DNA of 64,000 nt from Erodium maritimum (Eukaryota; Streptophyta; Magnoliopsida; Geraniales; Geraniaceae). Shown here one piece after another: positions 34,640-45,778 of this stretch (the stretch's first letter is position 1; the number at the start of each line of letters is the position of its first letter). The notes below the pieces were generated by a model. It did no database searches. It was not told the origin of the DNA and was given only the letters and a program-made list of their open reading frames with translations. The stretch lies in assembly GCA_963921825.1 (NCBI GenBank), contig OY997588.1, positions 82,093,043 to 82,157,042 on the forward strand, read 5' to 3'. Both the position numbers and the translations under genes were made by a program.

Positions 34640-35270
34640 AGCATATATTCATAGCAGACCAAAATGATAGGTTCAAAAAAAAATTCGCCGTCGCTTCCCT
34701 TTTTGGACTCTTTGCATGTTTGGTGTCATTCCGTTCCGGACTTGTAGCCATAATTCTCAATGCATATGTCTTCTCCTTTAACTTTCTAAAGTAAGAAAAG
34801 TGTTTGCAAATCTAGTGAAGTCTCACGATGTTTCTCTTATTCGTGAACTTTCTCATTAAAAACAAAGTTTTGAGATGTGCATAAATGTGGATAGTAAAAC
34901 TATTTGCCCTCTCATTGACATTCTTGAATGTTTTTATTGTACCTATTTCTTAGAGTATGAGATTTATTGTGTGAGCTATACAAAAACTTCAAAATATTGA
35001 TCGTCTTCTTTTCTTGAAGAAATATGTTGCCGTCATATCGCTGGAAGCATTATCCGTCATAATTTGTACAACATATTAAGGGCCAATATCTTCCATCCAC
35101 TTATCCCTATAATCAAAGATGAATTGACCAGTGTGCGATTCTTTTGATGCTTCCATTTGTAAAAAAATGTTGCCCCTTCCAGATTATTCACATATTTATT
35201 ACGCTTCTTCTTCTACGATCACTCCAAACATCGGTTATAATTGAACAACCATTCTTCTTCCATTCCTCTT
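34640..35270 (-). pseudogene. hAT transposase (DUF659 family), N-terminal half fragment
   Basis: Minus-strand conceptual translation from about 35260 gives WKKNGCSIITDVWSDRRRRSVIN, then a run ending at about 35035 with GP.YVVQIMTDNASSDM. These match DUF659 landmarks (GCSIMTDAWTDRK...; VVQIVTDNASN). The fragment is interrupted at 34640 by Copia-2 and resumes at 27375. Internal stops show it was already dead. No hAT terminal repeats or 8-bp duplication were found. Confidence 0.72.
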
Positions 35271-35337
35271 ATTTTCTGAGAACTAAACTCATGAATCAAA
35301 TTGTATTTCTGAAATCTTTTTGATTTATAACAAAAAG

Positions 35338-35790
35338 TAGGGTTCTAAATATCCCGAGATCTTGCCGCAATCACGATGATATCAACAAAAAATGGGACCA
35401 ACGATATCGATATCTGAAAACGTGATCAACAACGTCAACTCGATCAACTTGCCGAGTCAAGTCGGTCAACACATTGAATATTAGATAAAACATATTTTTT
35501 TTCAACCTTTTACTTATTTTTCTGATGAACCAACATAAACCAACCATTTTTTTCTCTCTCAGATTTGTTCTCTCGACTTTAGATCTTTTAGGATTTGAAG
35601 GTTACCGGCTTTTTTGTAAGATGGAGAGCAAATATGAACTTCTTTTGTTACTTGTTATTAATATATGTATTATATATAATTAAATACAAAACGCATTTTG
35701 CCGGTATCACCATGTTATCTTCCCGTTAAGTTTAAATAACTTCAATTGAGACCTCATCGATATTTCACTGCGACCAGTATTTAGAACCTT
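35338..35790. repeat. possible MITE-like element, GGTTCTAAATA ends
   Basis: The segment begins GGGTTCTAAATA and ends TATTTAGAACCTTG, a short inverted repeat. The interior is non-coding. The element at 37394 in gene 1 intron 2 starts with a similar AAGGTTCTGAAAA. No target-site duplication is clear. It lies about 300 bp upstream of gene 1. Confidence 0.35.
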
Positions 35791-36099
35791 GCAAACCTCG
35801 TACAGTTTTTTTGTATTAAATTTAGCTGATATGATTGAAGTTCAGCTTGATTCTTGCACTTGTAAAAGAATTGACAAAAAGAATTTTTTTAGGATTGTGT
35901 TGGGCTTTCCAAGAGAGGCCCAACTCAATCACAAAATCTGCGAAACCTCAAAACAAAACAAACCCGCCTCAATTCTCGGCCGACCAATCCACCAGTACAA
36001 TCTCTTCTTCAAACCCAATCGAAGCTTAGTTCTTGGAGATTCTTTGCAGTATCTCCAAATCCCGATCCAGGTCCTGCATCTCCGGGTCGAGCCGCCTCA

Positions 36100-39000
36100 A
36101 TGGCGCCTGTGAGAGCCACGGCCACAGGCGCTATTGTCGCCGCTCTCTCCATGACAGTCCTCTCATACTTGCTCTGCACCTATCGATCCAAGTCCTCATC
36201 TTCACCCTCTAAGAAGAAGACGTTGAGGCCCAGAAACGGACTCACTGATGCCATAGGAAATACCCCCTTGATCCGTATCAACAGCCTCTCCGATGCCACT
36301 GGTTGTGAGGTTTTTCACTTTCTCTTCACTTGATCGCTTCTCCTTTTCATTCATCATCTGGGTATTCCTTAATTTTTGATTTTACTGCATATTTCATCAA
36401 CTTGATGGTGGAGTTGAAGAATTAATTAACATGTTCACATCGATACATAAGCATTTTGTTTAGGGGTTACTCTATGTCCGCACGCGTTTATTGCTACATC
36501 CTAACTAAGCAAAGGTAAATTGTCATTTAGTAAAGTTGACCAGCAATTATTGTATTTTCCGTCCGCAAGTCTAATGGCCGTTAAGTGAATAACAAGAAAA
36601 GCTGATAGTTCATGGTTATGAGTGACATTTTAGGAAAGTTATATAGAGCACGTGACAAGCATGTGACTGGTATTCCACGACATTAGTCACACTTCACAGA
36701 TTTTGATACATTTTGGGAATTAATAAGGCGAAACCTGTTATTATATGATATGTTTCGTATATGTGTGTTATGATTTGATGTTTGACTTTAGTACAATGAG
36801 GTGACATGGAGTTCTTTATTTTTTTATTATGCTGAGAGTTTTTTTTCCGTTCATCTGGTGAATTGGTCTCCTTTGATTTCTAGTTCTTCTCAGAGCTGTT
36901 ATAAGGTTTATGCATGATTAGATACATGACCATTTTTACAGGCTTCTTCTAAACCACTGATTGCGAAATTGTTTAGTACCTTGTCTTCCATGTTTGTTGT
37001 TCTGTCCCTTCCATATGACCGTCTATGATATCTTTATCTGTGTTAAATTTTATTATTTCTGCTCGTTCAGATTCTTGGAAAGTGCGAGTTTTTGAATCCA
37101 GGAGGGAGTGTGAAGGATAGAGTTGCTGTGGAGATCATAGAAGAGGTGAGTTACTTTCATGCTTGGTTTAGTTGATCAGGCAGTTAAAGAAAAATGTATA
37201 AATAAGTCATGCTTCACAAACTTCTAGAGTTTTGAGTTTTTTGTCACATGAACCTTGATATAATCAAGTGCATAATTAACCAAGGTTGTTGTCCTAATTG
37301 ATCTGGAACAGAAAATGTGTGTTTTCTTGAACCATTCAAGTTGATAGTTATTGCTTTTCAAAGCTTGTCTCATGTTTAAGGTGACTATTAAGCAAGGTTC
37401 TGAAAAACGCTAGGCGCTAGTCGGGCGGTCAGAGCCTTCGGGAATTAATCGGAGACTAGTCGGAGATTAATTGGGGATTAATCGGATTTGTACTTTTCTA
37501 CTTTTTTTAATTTCTTAACAAATATGTTATTATGTATGAACAAAATATGAATTTTATCATGAAGAAATAGTAACAAACATTTATATAAAAAAAAAATATA
37601 TATACTTGTTACATACTTATCCATCAGTACCAAAAAAGTTCAAATAAACAACATTAATATCCTTATATAAAAAATAAAACTAGCAATAAAAAAATTGAAA
37701 ATTAATGACATTTTCCTAAAAAGATGAAAAAAATGTTAATAAACAAGTAAACAATATTAACATCCACAATTATTTATGATGTAAGTAGATATAGTCTATG
37801 ATTATTAATTATATAATTCACTTTATATATAAAAATTACATATATTTAATATGTATTCTATAATAATAATAATAATAGGAAATATGTCAACGATTAATAA
37901 TAAATATTTAAAATAAAACCATAAAAATCGGATAAGTGTTGTAAAAATCCCGCCTAGGCACCGATTAATCCCCGCCTAGGTGGGGATTGACCTGATTTTT
38001 GAAAATCCGCCTAGAGCCGCCCGGCTTGTTAAAATCGGGTCGGTGTTCTAAAAATCTCCGCCTAGGCGCCGATTAGATTCTGTGTAATTTTTGGGCCTTC
38101 AGAGCAGCATCTGTTGAACATTTCCCTTTTATTAAACTATATATGCTGTGGATTATTAACTTATTATACAGGCTCTAGCATCTGGTAAGCTAGCGAGGGG
38201 TGGGGTAGTTACCGAGGGGAGTGCTGGAAGTACAGCCATTAGCCTGGCAACTGTTGCTCCTGCCTATGGATGCAAATGCCACATGGTTATCCCAGATGAT
38301 GCTGCTATTGAAAAGGTATATTTTGTATCCTTGACCTAAGGAAAATTTCTTAAACAATCTTCTTCCACAATAACATCCATTGTAGAAAGTAGGTTTTTTG
38401 AGAATTATGATATAGTATGTCTTCTGCATAGATCCTAGGAGCCATTTCAAAAATTTCCAAGGGTAAGAGTTATGCTTGATTTTTGGCAAAAATTAAGGAT
38501 TAGTGTAGTACCTTACATCCGCACCTCGTCCTCATGTGCTCCCATGTGGTAAGATACGTGTATGGTAATTTATTACTAATAAGCACATTATAGGTAATCC
38601 ATTCATAATTTAGTTCTTTATAAAGGAACAGTCAATTTAGGAAAACATGATATACTTAACTTGGAACGGAGGAAGTAGTAAAATCAAGTTTTTCTTCTGG
38701 TGTAATTGACATTATATATCTGCAAGTCTAGATTTGAATTTATGGATACTGTGTCAGAGGCTGTCTTTTTAGTGTCCTTAAAATGGACCAGGGAAGAGCA
38801 GATTTAGGTTAGAGGAGAAGAGGATCGTTTCTTAGGACTGAGAATGACTGGACCAGGGAAGAGCAGATTTAGGTTAGAGGTGGTAGTTTTATCCGGACTC
38901 TGTTATTAAATGCTAAATTCAAGGGCATTCTTTATTGTAGAATATTGTTTGGAATATAAGGATTGTAACATCCAGTATAGGTGTTTGTACTTGAAGAATA

Positions 39001-42000
39001 TTTGGGATATTAATTGAATTTTATAACTCCCTTATGGTGGGTAAATTTATGACTTACAGCTCCGGCTTTCAAAATTTTATCTTCCTGTCATTTTTCCTTA
39101 TTGCCGGTACCAATTGGCTTTTGTTACATACACATTTCAGTCAGAAATACTTGAGGCTCTTGGAGCTACTGTTGAAAGGGTTAGACCAGTGTCAATCACG
39201 CACAAAGATCACTTCGTCAATATCGCGCGGAGGCGAGCACTGGAAGCAAATGAATTAGCATCAAGTCATAAACATAATGATGGCAAAAACATTAATGAAA
39301 CAAAAGTTGAATGCATGGGTGGTTTCTTTGCTGATCAGTTTGAAAATTTGGCAAATTACCGAGCACACTACAAGGGTACTGGACCTGAGATTTGGGAACA
39401 GAGTGATGGAAGTGTAGATGCTTTTGTGGCTGCTGCAGGTACAGGTGGTACTGTGGCTGGTGTTTCTAGATTTCTCCAGGTCAGTCTCTTTTCCATCCTC
39501 TACGCGCATTGATTCATACATGGAGATAATTACAAAAAGTTGCGGCAAACTATGTTTTTTTTTTTGATAAGCGATGAAATTATTATTACAGGGAATTCAA
39601 TGTGAATCCCTGAAAAGAATACCTCAAACAAATACTCCACAAACTAAACCAAAACGACTAGCAGAAGAATAAAAAAGAAAAATTAAATTCTCCCTGCCAC
39701 CAACCGCCGTCTGACCAGAAAACATGACCTCGGAGCCAAATTCCATTGCTCATAAGATACGTTCTGCACAAGATCTCCAACCAACAAGACTAAGCTGAAA
39801 ACATGAGGCTTAATCTTCTCGAACACCTCAGATTCCGAAAGGACAGTGCTCTTGAAAATCACATTATTTCTCTGTAGCCAAATATGCCAACATGTAATAT
39901 AACAAACCTTCAACCACACTGAACTTCCCAACAAGTTGGCCATCGAGGCCCAACTCTCACAGCCTAGTCGAAATGAACCCGGCATCACCAAAAACACTGA
40001 CCACCATGAGAAAATGTATCCCCAAACTCTCCAAGAATAGCCACAGTGCAGGAGTCAAAGTTCTACACGACCTCCACTGTCGCACAGAGCATAGACATTC
40101 ACAACTGTCAAAGGAGTAGAATCAGCTCGAAAAATACCTTTCCACACTAAAACCCTGTCGATAGGATAGGACGAGACAACCGAAAAGACTGCATGTCTCC
40201 ACACAATAAGCACACCTCCCGAAGCTCCTATCGAAGGTACGAAAGCCGATTCCCATTCTCCACCAAAACCACTACTTCGTAAAATGTAGAGAGGCATATC
40301 CTCTCTCTTCGTTTCCTGAATCAACACCATATCTGGGCTTTGCTTCGCCAGCGCCACCTTAATACTCCGTCGCTTCTGGACGGCATTCATCCCCCTCACG
40401 TTACAGGAGATGAATTTCACCATTGAGAAAAAAAACTAGAAAGGTAGAGTAGAAAGGAGAGAGACTCCCTCTTCTAGCTCATCATCAGTGCAAAACTCGT
40501 CTGAATCTTCCTGAAACTCGGGGTCAACAGAGTCTCCTAGTTCGAAGTCTAAAGCTTCGATTTGATCAGCTGCTTCAGGATTACCAGGTAAAACTTTCTG
40601 ACTTGCTTTTAACAGCTTCCATCTTCTGTCTCTTTCTGAATTCTTCTTCTTTAAGGAACAACCTTTAGCCGCATAAGACCGGTATATATAGTTAGGTTTA
40701 CCTGAATGATGCAGAGTTTGATTTTATGATTTTCCGGCCCGGGAGACTTGAGGCCCACGCAAAATTGAGGACGGGCTCTGACTGGTTTGGCTTTGAGAAT
40801 CAGCCACTTTACTCCCCGAAGATGGATCACACATGATATTTTTATTTTTCAACAGGTGTGCCGGAGGAGGGAATTTCTCTCTGTCATTCAAGCCAATTAC
40901 ATCTCCCACAGACTGTTTTGGTAGCTCCAATCCAGTTTCCTTTACCGGCAAATCAGTGACCTTGTGGGCTTCAATGGGAAATAATTTTCCATCCAAATTC
41001 AGAACACGTGAGAAAGACTGGGCATGGGAGCTTACTTTCAACAGGAAGTAGTTGTAATCAAGTAGCATCGACGTCTCGTCCCGTAAGGCCAAAACAAAGG
41101 TCCCCATCGAAGTACCCAAATCTCTAAAAGACGACATACACCATCCCGAAGGCGGGATGCCGGCCACTCTAAACCATGAGAAGCTGCCTTCCAATTGAAG
41201 CCAATCTTTGGCCTTGTCAATCATGAAGAACAATTCAGAACACCACTTCCAGTTTGAGTTTAAAATACCTTTCATGGTGTCTTGATCAGCAGAGAGAACC
41301 AAGAAAATTCGGTTGCCCAAGAAAATTCGGTTGCGGCAAACTATGTGCGGTTTGCAAAAAATAATAATTCCTCGAACTGTTTTCCATCTGCAAATCAACC
41401 AACGGGGTTATTTTTTTTTTTTTTTGCAAAAAGTTGAAATCAACCATGCAAAAGTGTACACATAAGGGTTCCAAATTGCAAAACACATATATACCAGGGT
41501 TACAAATTGCAAAACACGTATAATATAAAGGGAAAAACTGTCATTTACAAAAATTAAAATTTGAAGTCACGTGACTGTCACATGGCTAATTTCTGTTAAA
41601 GATACCGGATTTGCAGGCGGAAAATAGTGGGGGATGTTTTTTGCAAAAAAAAAAAATAGTTCACTGATTATATTTGCAAAACGCAAAGTTCACCTGAAGT
41701 TCTTGCAATTATTCCTACATGTTATTAGCCATATGAATCAATCCTTTGTTTCGTGTCTGACAGGAAAAGAATCCGAAGATAAAGTGCTTCCTGATAGATC
41801 CTCCTGGTTCTGGTTTGCACAACAAAATCACAAGGGGAGTGATGTACACCAGAGAGGAAGCTGAAGGAAGAAGGTTGAAGAATCCATTTGACACAATAAC
41901 TGAAGGGATAGGGATCAACAGAGTAACTCAGAATTTCATGATGGCAAAACTCGATGGGGCTTTCCGAGGCACAGATATGGAGGCCGTTGAGATGTCACGG

Positions 42001-42222
42001 TTTCTTATGAAGAGGGACGGGCTTTTTGTTGGGAGTTCTTCAGCAATGAATTGCGTGGGAGCTGTTAGGGTGGCCCAATCGATTGGGCCGGGCCATACCA
42101 TTGTAACGATTCTGTGTGACAGCGGAATGAGGCACCTGAGTAAGTTTTACAATCCCCAGTATCTGTCTCAGCATGGTTTGACACCCAAGGCAGCCGGATT
42201 AGAATTTTTGGGTAAAGTTTAG
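36100..42222 (+). CDS. PLP-dependent cysteine-synthase-like enzyme, five exons
   Basis: Exons 36100-36309, 37071-37145, 38172-38315, 39141-39479 and 41764-42222 join in phase to 408 residues; all introns are GT-AG. The fold is type II PLP (cysteine synthase/CBS family). Lys85 in NPGGSVKDR should form the Schiff base, residues 110-121 (EGSAGSTAISLA) are the substrate loop, GTGGT at 243-247 binds the phosphate, and Ser376 in CDSG should contact the pyridine ring. Canonical plant O-acetylserine lyases have TSGNTG in the substrate loop; here it is SAGSTA, so the reaction is uncertain. Residues 10-28 are a hydrophobic anchor followed by basic residues, resembling the anchored cysteine-synthase-like proteins of fungal mitochondrial outer membrane. 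Intron 2 holds an inverted-repeat element and intron 4 a LINE. All exons look intact. Confidence 0.93.
37394..38070. repeat. inverted-repeat element in gene 1 intron 2
   Basis: The left end (AAGGTTCTGAAAAACGCTAG, then GTCGGGCGG and GGGGATTAATCGG) is mirrored at the right by CCGATTAATCCCCGCC and GCCGCCCGGCTTG. The core is very AT-rich. It looks like a non-autonomous DNA element with imperfect inverted ends. GCCTAGGC-type motifs recur several times near the right end, partly as direct repeats. Superfamily and target-site duplication were not resolved. It fills about two thirds of the intron. Confidence 0.5.
38784..38880 (+). repeat. 65-bp direct duplication in gene 1 intron 3
   Basis: A 32-bp block beginning TGGACCAGGGAAGAGCAGAT occurs at 38784 and 38849 without mismatch. 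Spacing is 65 bp. It is intronic and probably of recent slippage origin. Confidence 0.75.
39555..41329 (-). mobile_element. internally deleted LINE in gene 1 intron 4
   Basis: A perfect 16-bp duplication GTTGCGGCAAACTATG (39539-39554 and 41330-41345) brackets a minus-strand insert whose poly(A) is the T run at 39555. In sense order it has most of ORF1 (41329-40724, DUF4283-like), the AP-endonuclease start (40423-40055: FISCNVRGMNAVQKRRSI, then LIQETKRE), and directly after it the C-terminal zf-RVT region (39997-39683: CYITCWHIWLQRNNVIF). The whole reverse transcriptase is missing. It lies antisense to the host gene. Confidence 0.88.
40055..40423 (-). pseudogene. LINE ORF2 endonuclease N-terminus, RT deleted
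   Basis: The frame opens with the endonuclease start and keeps the QETK block (Glu of the APE active site) and VVNVYA. It then ends where about 2-3 kb of ORF2 would be expected. The remaining ORF2 sequence (39997-39683) is the distal zinc-finger segment. ORF1 upstream (from 41329) ends near 40724. The short distance between fragments shows a single large internal deletion. Confidence 0.8.
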
Positions 42223-42797
42223 ATTTAGTTAGCAGCATCGACATTGTCTTATTGGCAGTCTTAATCGGGAGGCGGGTATGAAATTTTGAGTAGGAGTAGG
42301 CGTTGAGAAGTAATTGGGTTGCACAAGACAAGTAGAATGTTGTCCTTTTGTGGGAACTAGGATGTTGCATTTGATTCGGATAACGTTGTGTGTTCTATTG
42401 GAGAATAGAGATTGGTTGGCTACCATTTTTTTCTTGTCGCTTGAAGGTTGCATGATTATTTTTGACAGGCTAGATAAAATCTTCCTTTTGTTCAGAGCGT
42501 GTTGTTTAGTGGTTTCCTGAACGAGATGGTATGTCGAACATCAATTTACAGGTGATTTTGAACCCCTAACCTACATTTTGTTGATGCCTTGAGTTGTATA
42601 TTTTAGGTTTAATTGCTAAAAACTTTTTTAAAAAATTGTTCATTCGTTAAACACTACACTAACGTTAAAAGTAAACTAAAACATGCGATTTAAGAAGTTT
42701 AGTGAACAAAGATATACGTTAAGTATTGTCTACAGTCTTTCGTTTAAGATTACACTAGACAAACTCACGTAGTTTTTAACAAGTAGACTTTTTTTTT
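42223..42797 (+). other. gene 1 3' UTR and downstream flank
   Basis: No gene is seen. The first part should be the 3' UTR of the cysteine-synthase-like gene; no single polyadenylation signal stands out. Copia-3 begins at the end of a T run about 575 bp after the stop codon. Confidence 0.5.
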
Positions 42798-43119
42798 TGT
42801 TATAAATAATAGTGGACCCCACCTCTCAACTCAAACACAAAAATAGGAGAAGATTGTACTTGACTTGTTTGAAAAAAAAAACTTCCACCATACATGTCAT
42901 ATCCCAATTATATAGGATGCATTTATGGGAATATATTTTATAGTAATTTTCTTCCTATAAATAAGATGCACCAGCAAAGGAAAATGTACAAGAGTAAATA
43001 CATGCATTCTCATGTTTTTCTTATCTCCGTGTGGTTGTAGTAAGTTTTGAGTACAATTGAGTGCAACACTTAAAATCTATTAGTTCATCATCTTTCGTTT
43101 TACCATTTATATTACAACA
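42798..43119 (+). repeat. Copia-3 5' LTR
   Basis: 322 bp with a TATA-like CTATAAATA near 42955. Because it lies on the same strand as gene 1, about 575 bp past its stop, it could read through into the element. Confidence 0.9.
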
Positions 43120-43222
43120 CGTTATCAGCACGAATCGCTCAAACCGATTAAGGTACGAAATTTTGATATCATTACTAATTTAGTTTCGTTATTTTATTCT
43201 ACTTATGATACTATTAAATTTA

Positions 43223-45074
43223 GGGAAAATTTCAGTATAATACCCTGCCAAACATTTAATTTCAGTATAATACCCCGACATAAATTTTTTGCACTTTCAT
43301 ACCTAAACCAAACATTTATTTTCACTTTAGTACCCAACCGTAAACTTTCTGTTAGTTTGGATGGAAAAGTTTAAAAAGACCATAATACCCCTAACTATTA
43401 CTCAAATTTTCAAACTCGTGCCATTGGTTTAGAATTTGAAAATAAATGAAATGACAATAATACCCTTCAATGTTAGGGTATTAAAATGAAAATTTTACTA
43501 TTTTTAAAATAAAATCAGTTTTTTTTTATAAATTCAGTTTATATTTTCAAAAATTATTTTTATTTTCAAAAAATAAATCATATTTAAATTGAAAAAATAC
43601 ATAAAAATCAATTTTTTTTATAAATTCTATTTTTATTTATGAAAATTATTTTTATTTAATAATTATTTTTCTTCACATTTTCCAGTAATTCTTTAAAAAA
43701 ATTAATTATTATTTCTTAATAATATTAATTGACCGATAGTTAACAAAAACAAAATCAAATTCTCTTTATATCCCATTTAATTACACAATCAACTCTCATA
43801 TCCCATTCAATTACATATCCCATTCAATTACATATTCCATCCCAGTACACCACGCTCACAACAACCAGTAATTTGTGATATATTCATACAAAAATTGAAC
43901 TCAGACCCATCTTTACTATCACAAAAAATTGGATTGTACAGTGAATTAATTTATATATCTACAGACTTTACAGAACAAAAAAATTGAAAATAAGAACACC
44001 AGATCTTGAAGACTTGAACCCAAATAAAAATCAAAATACATCTGATAAATAATGAGCAGATCTGAGCCACCCTCCATGTTTGAGGCCGTCTCGCCATACG
44101 GGAAGCCACCAGGAGCCGGAACGAACAAAGACCACCACGAGCTCATGGGTAAGGTGAGCTACATGGGCGACGCCGGAAAGGGGAAATCTGCGAAGCTAAC
44201 GAACCAGGTGACGGTGGCGTCGACGGTGGTGGGATTGGTGGAGGGGATTGTGTACGCGCACAAGGCGGGGGTGGATGTGGGTGTGTACCTGGACGCCACA
44301 GCGATGGGAGCTACAGGGTCGAAGTTGCTGGATGCGTAAGGGAAGAGGATGTTGAAAAGGGATTTGAAGCTCAGTTCTATGTGAATCATTGATTTGGAGA
44401 TTTGCTTGAAGGATGCTTGAAGGATCTGGGGATTTGCTTGAAGGAGCGTGAATCACTTTGTCAAGAGTTTGGGGGAATCAATTCAGTTTATAATGAAAGA
44501 ATTAAAATAATTGAAATTGGTTTTTATATAAAAAAATCTGATTTAAAAAATGAATTTTTGAAAAATAAAAATGTTTTTTTTTATTAAAAATACTTTTTTT
44601 TAAAATAAAAACTGATTTTTTAAAAATTAATTAATTTTTAAATAAAAATTCAATTTTTTAAAAAATAAACTGAATTTTATAAAATATTAATTAAATTAAA
44701 AAAACTGATTTTAATGTATATTTATAAATAAAATCTGAGTTTTTGAAAATAAAAACTGAATTTATAAAAAAAAAACTGATTTTATTTTAAAAATAGTGAA
44801 ATTTTCATTTTAATACCCTAACAATGATGGAGGGTATTACTGTCATTTCACTTATTTTCAAATTCTAAACCAATGGCATGAGTTTGAAAATTTGAGTAAT
44901 AGTTAGGGGTATTATGGTCTTTTTAACCTTTTCCATCCAAACTAACAGAAAGTTAACGGTTTGGTACTAAAGTGAAAATAAATGTTTGGTTTAGGTATGA
45001 AAGTGCAAAAAATTTATGCCAGGGTAATATACTGAAATTAAATGTTTGGCAGGGTATTATACTGAAATTTTCCC
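43223..45074. mobile_element. Pack-MULE (Mutator-like) with captured gene fragment
   Basis: Long terminal inverted repeats of about 300 bp start GGGAAAATTTCAGTATAATA at 43223, with the matching complement ending at 45074. A perfect 9-bp duplication TTAAATTTA (43214-43222 and 45075-45083) is the Mutator signature. The 1852-bp element has no transposase. Its centre carries a fragment of a 3-hydroxyisobutyrate-dehydrogenase-like gene, so it is a Pack-type element. It inserted in the Copia-3 leader. Confidence 0.93.
44052..44470 (+). pseudogene. captured 3-hydroxyisobutyrate dehydrogenase-like fragment
   Basis: The open frame 44052-44339 (95 codons) carries the C-terminal NAD-binding domain of the 6-phosphogluconate/3-hydroxyisobutyrate dehydrogenase family: GKVSYMGDAGKGKSAKLTNQ, then VEGIVYAHKAGVDV. 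The Lys in GKSAKL...NQ is near the family catalytic Lys-Asn region. A TAA replaces an expected codon after KLLDA. Beyond it, out-of-frame matches (GKRMLKRDL, VNH, LGICLKE) continue with a small duplication of TTGCTTGAAGGA. Residues 16-30 (GKPPGAGTNKDHHE) do not fit the family and may be a second captured piece. A parental gene should exist elsewhere in the genome. Confidence 0.82.
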
Positions 45075-45220
45075 TTAAATTTATTTTATATTTATTTCAT
45101 ACTTATTTATTTCTGTTATTTATAAGTATGCTTTGTGATTGCCGATAATACATTGGATCTTTCACATCAGAAAATAATTGTTATGTGTTTATATTTATTT
45201 TCTATATTATGTTTACCTCA

Positions 45221-45610
45221 CGAGCTTGCTCGGTGGGCGGATACATTTATATTTGGTTACTCCACGAGTTTTAACTCGGTGAGTGGTTATACATACATAT
45301 ATTTAATATTTGTATTTATATATTAAACCCCGCGAGTTTGCTCGTTTGTGCGGTTGTACATATATTTAATTTCCTGCATTTATTTTGGTTACGCCGCGAG
45401 TTCGCTCGTTGTGCGGTTATGTATCTATACATATATTTAATTTATGTATTTATATATTAAGCCACGCGAGCTCGCTCGTTTGTGCGGTTATATATATATA
45501 TATATACACTTAATTTTATGCACTTATTATGGCTACCCCACGAGTTCGCTCGGTGTGCGGTTATGTTTATACTAACCGTTTGTGATTATTTTACCCCGTG
45601 AGTTCGCTCA
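45221..45610 (+). repeat. Copia-3 leader: seven CGAG/CTCG hairpin repeats
   Basis: Seven units spaced about 40-75 bp carry a stem-loop: CGAG-CTTG-CTCG 45221-45232, CGAG-TTTTAA-CTCG 45265-45278, CGAG-TTTG-CTCG 45333-45344, CGAG-TTCG-CTCG 45397-45408, CGAG-CTCG-CTCG 45467-45478, CGAG-TTCG-CTCG 45541-45552, and TGAG-TTCG-CTCA 45599-45610. The last has a compensated stem change. Most units continue into a GTGCGGTTAT-like sequence and an AT-rich spacer. It lies between the MULE and gag. Confidence 0.75.
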
Positions 45611-45778
45611 TTGTGTGGTTATATATATATTTGTAACTTGAAGCTTACAAATATCATGATATTTTGGGCTAGAAGTTCCAAAAATCTAATACCAGCGACA
45701 TGAAGTCGGGTATGATAAAATTCAGATTTGTCATATTGAAATTATTCTGACATACAACTGTTTTGATCGATCTCCAGG

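Noticed and set aside
41398-41486. Extension of the intron-4 LINE ORF1 frame beyond 41329
   Set aside because: The 16-bp duplication places the LINE border at 41329; the upstream codons belong to intron sequence and open by chance.
45480-45510. Z-DNA or regulatory role for the (TA)n run in the Copia-3 leader
   Set aside because: Short AT runs are frequent in this AT-rich DNA and nothing sets this one apart from the spacer of the hairpin repeats.
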